A DNA stretch of 64,000 nucleotides from NCBI GenBank assembly GCA_026874595.1, contig CM049308.1, positions 40,162,527-40,226,526 of the forward strand, read 5' to 3'. The notes beneath the pieces were generated by a model. That model saw only the letters and a program-made list of their open reading frames with translations, ran no database searches and was not told the origin of the DNA. Below are positions 49,101-59,500 of the stretch, piece by piece. Within the stretch, counting starts at the first letter, position 1. Each line of letters begins with the position of its first letter. This DNA comes from Sipunculus nudus. Its lineage: Eukaryota > Annelida > Sipuncula > Golfingiida > Sipunculidae. Made by a program: the position numbers and the translations under genes.

Positions 49101-52100
49101 AGGAGGAGGTAGTATTCTTTTTTGGTGAACTCCTCTGAGACTACCAGAACGATTTTTCTGAAACTTTACCCAATTATTGGGTCACATGTGAACTGGTGCC
49201 CAACCATTTTGCCTTGACCTTTTCTCTCTCACATGTATCCATCTGTGCGTCTGTTTTGACACATTAACCCACGTATCTTCGGACTCGTTTGAACAATCAG
49301 GAAAAAAAATTTGCACAAATGTAGCCCTTGGATAACTTTATAACATACACAAAAATAGTGGCGCCACCTGCAGCCATTTTTGCACAGCGTCCATCTGTTT
49401 GTCTACCTTTGGTTAAAATCACTCATATCTCTGCAGTGGTTTGACTATTTCACCTGAAATTCGGCATGCGTATCCATCGTAGATAGCTTTCTTTATTTTA
49501 TGACACGTGGCACCACCTGCGTTCACGTTCACACTGTAGACATCCATGCTAATATCTCAAGACTGATTTGATGTATCTTCCTGAAATTTTGCATGTGTTT
49601 AGATCTCATCTAGCTCTTTAATACACACAAAACTCATGGTGCCACCTGCATCCATTTTTGCACAGCATTCATCTGTTTATCTTCTGTCAGATAAAATCAC
49701 TAATATCTCAGCAGTGGTTTGACCTGTCCACCTGAAATTTTGCATGTGTATACATCTTGGATAGTTTCTCGTTCAAATAACAGGTGGCGCCACCTACAAG
49801 CATATTTACATGGCAGATATCCATGCTAATATGTAACACATCTAACTCTATTTCCCCTTGCCGCTCAATCCATGGCTCACTTCACCCGTCCTACTTGCTT
49901 GTAGTTGCTTGTCTGCTTCCCTTACTCTAGTTATAAGGGAGAGGTTGGCCATACATGGATTGATATTAAATAACAGGGGTCGGTAGTTAAATGTAGGACT
50001 TTCTGTTGGATGGTCATATATATATATATTTAATGTATCAATACCAACACAATATAGCATTGGTATTGTGGTGTACCTGTGCACCAGTGAATTGTTACCA
50101 CCCTTATAACATTCAGCAAGAGAATATGATTCTTTAGGTCATTAATTGAGACAGAACGAAAGGACTGGATTGCAAACAGATTTGGCATATGTAGAGGTTC
50201 TGTTTCATGTTACAACAAATCTAGAGTTCAATTTTCAGTAGTGTTCTGAATAAGAATCTTTCTGTTGCATCTGGTAATTCTGTTTTTTCACCAACCAAAA
50301 CATACTGTACAATGGCAGTGAAATAATGATATTCCTTCAGGTGATAGACAGTATTATAATTTTTAGCTCAGCTGACTATAAGTCATCTGAGCTATAGTGG
50401 TGGTCCATTGTCCGTTGTCCGTCTGTCTTACCGTCCAGATGTCTGTCTGTAAGACTGGCATGTTTCGACCCCATTGCAACTACGAATCTTAAATTCAGCA
50501 TACAGTTAGATGTCCCCTAAATCTCCTACCATGACGAAAATTGAGTCAATAGCACTTCGTTCTTTTGAGATATTAAGGAAAAACCTCAATTTTTTATTAG
50601 AAATCTATTTTTACACTTCAGGACTGCCTAATATCAAAACCACTCATCTGGTTTTCTTCATATTTACCATAAATATTCCTCTATATTGTTTCTATGTACA
50701 TGCCAGAAATTAAGTCAGTATTATTTAATTTTAAAAAGTTATGGGCCCAAACATAGTGGACTTTGTAAAAAAATCAGGAAAGATATTTGGTCACTTAAGA
50801 CCAAAAGTGTTAAAGGTAGGGACTTTTTTTTAGTAATACAATTTTAATTAATAAAAAATTTAACAAAAATTAGAAAATAAAAAATTAGAACAAAATCTGT
50901 TAAATTTTTTTAAATATTGGCAAAAATATAAAATTGGTACCATGAATTTTGCCCAACTTTTGCCACGGCACGTTTTTTTCCTGTACGTACTGTGGATTTA
51001 ATTTTCACAGCATGTACACATAAGGATTTAATCTGTAAAAATCTGAAATTTGAAAATAAAAGCTGCAAAATTAGGCTAGTTATTGAATTTTTTTGGAGGC
51101 TCTTGTTGTATTCCCTTACATTATCAAGCAGTCCACTTTTGTGACTGTAGGTCATTCAGTGCAGCTCTCTATGCTCCCCAGACTGTTTGCATAATGTTAG
51201 ATGTCCCAATTGCAAAGATCTCCTACCAAGCTGAAAACCTGGTTTTTGCGACTTTGTTCCTTTGAGAAATTAAGGAAAAACCTCAATTTTTTATTAAAAA
51301 CATATTTTTACACTTCAGGACTGCCTAATATCAAAACCACTCATCTATTTTTCCTCATATTTACCATAAATATTCCTCTATATAGTTCCTTTGTACATGC
51401 CAGAAATAAGGTCTGTATTATATAATTTAAAAAAGTTATGGGCTCAAACATTATCCATTTTGTAAAAAATCAGGAAAGATATTTGATCACTTAACACAAA
51501 ACATGTTAAAGCTAAGGACTTTTTTTCCAGTGATATAATTTTAATTAATCAAAATTAAATTGTATACCAAAAATTAGATCAAAATCTTTTAAATTTTTTA
51601 AAATATTAACAAAAATAAAAATTGGTACCTTAAATTTTTCCCAACTTTGGCTAAGCCACTTTTTTTCCTGTAAGTACTGTGTATTTAGTTTTCACAGCAT
51701 GTGCACATAAGGATTTAATCTGTGAAAATCTGAAATTTGAAAATAAAAGCTGCAAAATTAGGCTAGTTATTGAATTTTTTTGGAGGCTCTTGTTGTATTC
51801 CCTTACATTGTCAAGCAGTCCACTTTGGTGAATGTAGGTCATTCAGTGCAGCTCTCTCTGCTGAGTTGAGCTTGATCAGGCTGTCTGTAGTTAATACCAT
51901 ACCACAGGGAGCCTTTTTCTCTGGAACCCCCCCCCTCCCCTTCTGATGACGGACCTGTACTATGAACTAGGATGAATCTTAAAATTAACATTTTTTTTCA
52001 GCAACGAGCAGTAACAATGCATAGAGACCCCTCCCCGCACCCACCCCTTTACAGGGACTAATAAATAAGATGAATCTTATAATTTTGATGTTAAATAAAT

Positions 52101-53520
52101 TTTATTTGATGAGACTTGGACAATTTTGATTGTTTTAAAGAAAAAAATTCAGGAATTTAATCCTAATATTCAAATGTGATAAAATATTAGGATCTAATGT
52201 AAGAGCTAACTGACAAGACTTAAGAAGATATAAATACTTTGTAGCATTCCATTCATATCTCTTAAAGTTGGCGGGGCCTAGGTGTGAATAACACTGTTAA
52301 CTTAGTATTAAAACTAGAAAACGGGTAGTCGACAAGCGACTACGTGTATCCGCCTAAATCAGAGTGGAACGGATGAAGTGAGGCATGGATTGAGTGGCAA
52401 GGGGAAATAGAGTGAAGTGTTGCATATTAGCATGGATGTCTGCAGCCAAATTGTGTATGTAGGTTGCCCCCCCCCCCCCCCACCACAAAATCCAGAAAGC
52501 CGTCCAAGTTGTATACATATGCAAAATTTAAGGCAGATAAGTCAAACCACTACATGTATATGAGTGATTTTAGCCCGTGGCATACAAACAGATGGACGCT
52601 GAGCAAAAATGGTTGCAGGTGATGCCACCAGTTTTGTGTATGATAAATAGCTATGTGAGAACTATACACATGCAAAACTTTGGCCCAATCGGTCAAACAG
52701 TTCCCAAGATATTAGCTTGGATGTCTGCTGCATAAACTAGAATGCAGGTGGCGCCACCTGTCATGAAATCAAGAGAGCTGTCGGGGATGTATAAACCTGC
52801 AAAATTTTAGGCAGATATGTCAAACCACTGCCAAGATATGAGTGATTTTATCCCATGGCAGACAAACAGACAGGAGCTGTGCAAAAATGGCTGCAGGTGG
52901 CGCCACCAGTTTGCGTATGATAAAGAGCTATGTGAGATCTATACACATGCAAAATTTTGGCCCAATCGGTCAAACGGTTCCCGAGATATGAGCTTGGATG
53001 TCTGCACCGTAAACATGGTTGCAGGTGGCGCCACCATTTTTTGTGTATGTTATAAAGCTCTCCAAGGGCTACATTTGTGCAAAAAAATTTCCTGATCAGT
53101 CAAACGGTTCCCGAGATATGAGCTTGGATGTCTGCAGCGTAAACGTGAATGTAGGTGGCGCCACCTGTCATAAAATCAGAAAAGCTATCCAGGATGTTTA
53201 CGCATGCCGAATTTCAGGTGAATTAGTCTAGTCACTGCAGAGATATGAGTGATTTTAACCCAAGGCAGACAAACAGATGGACACTGTGCAAACATGTTTG
53301 CAGGTGGCGCCACCATTTTTTGTGTATGTTATTAAGCTCTCCAAGGGCTACATTTGTGCAAAAAAATTTTCCTGATTGGTCAAACAGTTCCCGAGATATG
53401 TGGGTTTATGTGTGGAAACAGACGCACAAACGGACGCAGCAGTTCACATGTGACCTGAACATAATCCTGGGTTTCGTAAAATTCCGCCCAGCGGTTACGG
53501 AGGAGTTTTCCAGACACCTA

Positions 53521-53560
<40 letters not shown>

Positions 53561-56500
53561 TGCAGCTGAAAACATAGTATCCGCAAAATTCTGTTTTGGC
53601 GGATACAATTAGGAATATTGGTCAAACTTTGTGGGATTAATTTTTAACTCATATGGCCATATATATAACTTTTGAAAACTTAATTACCTTCACACATTAT
53701 TTGTTTATGAAATGTTACTTTTATATAACACTTACCGTAGGCCTATTTGTTCCCTTGGTGCATCACTAAATGGTTTAGCTCATGTCCATTATTCTGTCAT
53801 TTACAGAGTTCATTTTAGAAGGGCCATTTTCTCATAGCTTTTCTAATGATAATATACATAAAAAACAAAAGAAATAAAAATATTTTGCAGTTTCTAATAT
53901 TTTCCAAAATACAGCTGAGCGATGTGACCCATGGGTCCCTTGTTTGATGTATCTGTATGCTTTACAAATCAGTTTTGTTGTTTTAATCTGTATAGGCTAG
54001 TGATTACTTGACATGGCACGTATTTATCACTTGACATTTATATTTGCACCAATTTATGTTTACGTATGAAGAGAGTTTAACCTGGCAATGATTTATTTCC
54101 ATCAGTCTTCCACTCGAAGCCTGGAGACTCTGAACCTCGGCCACAACAACCTGACCAATGAAGGTATTCATCGACTCAAGGATGGTCTGATGCAAAATCG
54201 ATCTCTACTGCGGCTTGGCTTGCAAGCTGCCAGAATAGGCTGTGAAGGTAAACATTTCCACCAATTTTGTGTATAAAAGTAGCAATATATCAAGTAAATT
54301 GAAATCTGCATTCTAACGAATGCATATGGAAGCCTTAAACATTCACTTGTTTGCCTAGGCTGACCCAGTCCATGAAATAGTTATGACTTAATTGTTGCTT
54401 CTGACAGAGAAATCAAACGTTCACCGGTTGCAACGCACTTAGTATTGGTATCGCCATTGCAACTCGTATAACTAATTTTCCACTGTCTGACCCTCTTATT
54501 CATGGACTGCATGGTAATCTTGGCCAGTTCCCGCACGTTCAGCGCCACACTTCACCGCCTTGCTGAACTAAGGTCATGTCCAGTGACGTCAGCAGTGGTC
54601 TTTCCCAACATCTTTTTCAAAACCAACATGGTTCATTCAGTCATCGCCTATTCTGGGCTTCCAATTGGCTACTAATATACCCATTTAATTTGTCTTAATA
54701 TTTTAGGCCGTCGCTTATTTTGAATTCGGCGAGACTTTAAAACACTATAACCCTCACCCTCAGTGTTAACGTTTATCGAACCACCACTCTTGAGAGTAGG
54801 CCTAACAAACTCTGGGTCAGCCAGCTGAGATATACAGGTGCACACGAGATGAGTGCAGTCAAATTGTACCGACTGACTGAAACGATCACGATTCACCAGT
54901 TGCAGTTTGGCAGTTAATACACAGTTCAAGACAAATGCTGCCAGCTGCTCTTGTCATCTCGGCAGAGGAAAATTTACTGGACCTGTCGGTACAGAATTAT
55001 TGCGATAGTGTCTACAATATGCACTTATATTTGTTTAGCAGAGATAAATCATAGGACACGAAGGTCATGTGTGAACTACCTGAATACATGATTTCAGTGC
55101 GAATGTTACCAAGCGGGTCGAGCTGTAGGACTGCTGTTCGCGTTCTCATAGCAACGATGCAACTCACATGAGGCGTGATGGCCTGATATGCAAATACGGG
55201 GGAATCATCAGGTCCTCGAAGAGCCTTGTGATGCCATAATATGCAAATATCAGGGATTCACCATACGGACTTTACAGGGCTTTAGTGATAAGAGCTGGCA
55301 CTGAGTTAAGTCTATCGGTACATGGAATCATGTTTCATTTTAAGCATTTTATTAGTAAACGCAAATACTACAGCCCAGGCAGGGCTATTGTTCAGCCAGA
55401 ATACCGAGGTTCATTCATGCATAAGTGACTGTACATTTGTGAATATTCCTTGGTGACATTCCTGGATCTAGATCATGTGCCAGATACACACCAAAGCCTA
55501 ATTGATTCTTCATTGGCCTATTCCCAAAATGCCCTGAAAATTTCATGAGATTCTGTTCATGATTGCATGAGTCATGTTGTGAATAAACAAATTCTCCACA
55601 CTTATGAACGGGAATTAATGCGTACCCTCCTGGTAGAGGCAACAAGTATTTACTCTGCACACAGACTTGTTACTTTTTACATCAGTGGATCATGGGTGGC
55701 TCTTATCTCCCACAGCGGACAGTATGTTCCTAAATAGAAGACTATCTATGTGAGTGGTAGTGAGGGCTTTTCATAAGACAGGAGTGACATTGCAAAGATG
55801 TAACCCAGGATCTGCTATGTATGGCTTTGCCTTAATTGAAGTCATCAGCTTAATTGGCTTGTTAATATCTAAGGTCTCTGATGATAAAGTTATAGCAATC
55901 AAAAAGTTATTGCAATCGTTATAAACTGATTTGTCATATTTAAGAATATTTTTCTTGTATGATTTCAGTGCAAGGAAAGACCCTTTTATCCCTGGTAGCT
56001 TGCAGAAAAGATCTTGCAAATTTTTTTGCCAGAAATTTTTATAATTGCTTAATTTGTATTAAAATATATCCTGGAAAAACATTGAAACACGGGTAAATAT
56101 TTATATATATCTATATGCTGCAAGACCCATCATTAATATTGTACCTGATTCTTCCAGCAGAAAATGGCACAAGTGAGAGTTATTTGCTTTGAACAAGACA
56201 TACAAAAAAAAAAACAATTGAAGACCGTGCACTCTCAACCAAAGCATATATTTCAGCTTCAGATTCTTTGAATGTTAGATATTTTGGTACTTTTTTTTAT
56301 TACAGTTTATTTTATAATGTCTTCAGTTTATCAAATATGTGACAGAATTTCTACAAATGAAAGATTTCTTTAAAATAAGTAAAATTTAAGAGAAAGGAAC
56401 TGTCTTTAAACTGATTTAAATTATTGATTGGATTATTGCATTTTCATCTCTATTGGATTATTGCATTTTCATCTATATTGGATTATTGCATTTTCATCTC

Positions 56501-59500
56501 TATTGGTTTATTGCATTTTCATCTATATTGGATTATTGCATTTTCATCTCTGTTGGTTTATTGCATTTTTATCTATATTGGATTATTGCATTTTCATCTC
56601 TGTTGGTTTATTGCATTTTTATCTATATTGGATTATTGCATTTTCATCTATATTGGATTATTGCATTTTCATCTCTGTTGGTTTATTGTATTTTTATTTA
56701 TATTGGATTATTGCATTTTCATCTAGATTTTCATTCCTAGAAATATGTACAATAAATTTATTTGTGATCTAGGAGCAGTAGCTTTGGCAGAGTTTGTCGC
56801 AGAAAGTCCCCGCCTGCTCCGAATAGACCTCCGGGAGAATGACATTAAAACTGGTGGACTGATGGCATTATCATTGTCCCTCAAGGTCAGCCAGTCAGTA
56901 ACCAAAATTGATCTAGATAAGGAGCCAAAGAAGGAAAATGTGAGTATTCTGAAATCACTTTGTTAAATTGTTACTGATAAAAGTCATTTACACTTTTAAA
57001 ATTTTGGTATGTTTATGTCCAAATATATATCCAGTTATGTTTGTAGGAACTATTTTACCTTTAGTATCTAGTGTAATTTAGTTCAGTAACAACCTTTCAT
57101 GCATATTGATTCCTAGTAAAGACAATATCACCAAAAAAAATTACCTTTAGTATGACACTGTATTATTTTGTACAATTAATATATTTTTAAAATAGATTGA
57201 TTTTTTGCATTTTCCCCCTAAAAACAAGATCTCTTAGAATTTTCACGTTTATTTATTTGTGAACTCAGATAATGACAAGCAATAAAATCAGCTCTCTTGG
57301 TTCTTCCTTCATCGTATAAACAGGGGGTGAAGGACTATGTAGAACAACAGAAGAGACTACATGAGGACATCAGCACCTATATGCAGCGCAACCGAGACCT
57401 GGCTCAAGAAAAGGAAAGACAAGAGGAACAGGAGAGGCAGCAGCAGGAAGAACAGCAGCGACAGGCCGAGCTGGAGGCTGCGGCTGCTGCAGCGGCAGCC
57501 AGCCCTGCAGAAGAAACCATTAATGACAGTTATGCTGCCACTAGTGGGGAACAGAAAAAAACACTGAATTTACATTTACCTTTAAGCACAGGGGCCCACA
57601 CACTAGAAAGCCCTGCATTTGTTCCCGAATCCGATCTTCCATTTGTAACCCCTCCAAAACTGGACAAAGTTCCAGAGGAAGATGAGACCTCTGTGGCAAA
57701 AGAGGAGCAAATAGGTGATTTACAACAAAGCACTGATATGGAACAGGAGCCAATAAGCAAGCAGTTGACAAAGACACTAGACTTGCCTGTTGGTCATGGG
57801 AAGACACTTTTGTCACCACCAATAGAAAACATTCCATCCCCTCTGAGTGATTTGAGTCCAAGGTCCCGTTTTATAATCAGCAAAGTGGTTAGTGCACAAG
57901 TTAATGCACATTCACCCAGTAACATTCCAGTAGAATCTCCTGACAGTGCAGAGGATACAGGTAACACAGTTGTAGCAGAACCTTTGGCTGAGGGACAGAA
58001 TAGTGAACACAAGGTTGATGAAACACAAAGTATTTCAGATAACACAAGCAATAGTTCCTCAGGATTATCATCAGCTCCTGCAAGCAGTGAATCCAGTTCA
58101 AATAACAGTGTAGTTCAAACTCAAGCTCAAGTTTCAGGTTCAATGCCGGCAGGCTCAGCTGAGGATAACAATTCAGAAAGTTCAAACGATGGAGGACAAT
58201 GTATGGTGGGAGAATCCGGGGAGAGCAAAGTTGATCTGGAAAACAATGCTGTCCAGACAGGAGAAGCCAAAGGTGATAAGGCAGTCAAAGACACAAACTC
58301 ATCTTTAGATGCATCTAGTCAAAACGGAAGCAGCAGCTCAACTGAAGGAGAGAAGAGTTTGGGTGCGGATGCTTCTTTGAACGGGGTGCGTGAGGATCTG
58401 GTGAAGGATGCGGTCTCCTTGTGCAATAAAGAAGGCGGGGCCTTCAGTGTGGATGAAGAAGACAACATACTGGAAGGTAAATCTTAAGGTTACTTTTTCA
58501 TAAATATGATTTTCTGCATTGTATACTTGTTGTATTTGAGGTCAAATGCACACTGGTGTAAAACCAGCATTATCACATTAAACTAACAACTTGGGATGTC
58601 TTCCCGTTATTACATCTGTCATGATTTTGTAAACCCAGTAATTTACTGGTTTGGCTTTTTATTCCATTGAAAAGTCTTGAATGTAGGGGAGAGATAAAGG
58701 ATGTTATACATTGGCATGATATGAAAATAATATAACTGTTTCTATAACATTTATATGAGTACTGTGATTTGCTGTTTGAATTGAGAGATCCAGCTATCAT
58801 GAATCAGTTATTGCTGTCACTTCTGTAATGCCAGTCTGCGGATACCATTTAATGACAAAGATAAGAACAATGAGGTGCATGCAGAATGATACCGAAAAAG
58901 GTTCATATTTTTGTTGAAAAAAAGTTAAAGTTTGTCTTATTTTTATTCTCACCATGTTCATAATTACCCATTTTTTCCAGTTCCTTGATAGTGCAATGAG
59001 TTCATTATTGAAATGATGATTGTAGGATTATTCGTCACTCACATGAAACCAGTGTTTTATGGTTATACCCTTGTTCAGTGGAAAAAACGATATAAAATAA
59101 TAAATGTCAAATTGAAGGTAGCTACATGGTACTTTCATTTTAGAACTTGTGTAGTGCATATGTAACTTAAATACAAGGTTAATATTTAAATATTATGAAA
59201 TTGATTTTTAAATTTTTATGATTTTAAACTTATATCATCTTTCAGAAGCAGATGAATTTGAAAAAGAACTGGATGCAATGCTTGCTAGTGTCAAAACAGG
59301 AATAAAGATTGAGGAACAGCAAGGTTAGACTATTGATAAATAATTACATTTTCCTGTTTTGATTTATTGTCCAATATGTAGCTTGCATGTTTGTTAGCCG
59401 TGACAGCCCAATTCGGTAGGCAATCAGATAATAAGGCTGGTAAGCCTACTCAAGTCGTGAAACAATACCTAGGAATGTATCACAGTGGTCTTGCATCAGG

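Larger units (their letters stand above)
50365..53942 (+). mobile_element. Helentron-like family C element with nested family B
   Basis: The head AGCTCAGCTGACTATAAGTC follows a T run, with a GTCC/GTCT core at 50400-50455. Two inner units follow (CTCCTACCATGACGAAAATT at about 50523; CTCCTACCAAGCTGAAAACC at about 51220) in the same order as 4010-5400. After the nested element the 3' end is ACAGCTGAGCGATGTGACCC, with the palindrome GACCCATGGGTC at 53926-53937 and CTTG at 53939-53942 followed by T. Confidence 0.7.
48918..54105. other. PPP1R37 intron 7 (5.2 kb)
   Basis: Contains a family B element at 49105-49930 and a family C element at 50365-53942 interrupted by an antisense family B element at 52314-53608. 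The stretches 49931-50364 and 53943-54105 are unassigned. Confidence 0.72.
54248..56772. other. PPP1R37 intron 8 (2.5 kb)
   Basis: A relatively CpG-rich, GC-richer patch at about 54400-55260 includes the CRE-type palindrome TGACGTCA at 54584-54591. Dispersed repeat S follows at 55385-55645, and a 25-bp minisatellite at 56427-56727 abuts exon 9. The remainder is AT-rich and unassigned. Confidence 0.65.

Noticed and set aside
52817-53577. Open frames with a polyglycine end
   Set aside because: They lie in a family B repeat read backwards, and the glycines come from the GGC run. No protein family is recognised.
54672-54929. 85-codon minus-strand frame in the CpG-rich patch
   Set aside because: No recognisable family, and codon composition looks like non-coding sequence.
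56424-56772. Three overlapping frames of 95-114 codons
   Set aside because: All come from the 25-bp minisatellite; a 25-bp period cycles through three frames and leaves all of them open.
57361-58185. Other frames overlapping PPP1R37 exon 10 on both strands
   Set aside because: Shadows of a long coding exon; only the frame continuous with exons 9 and 11 matches PPP1R37.
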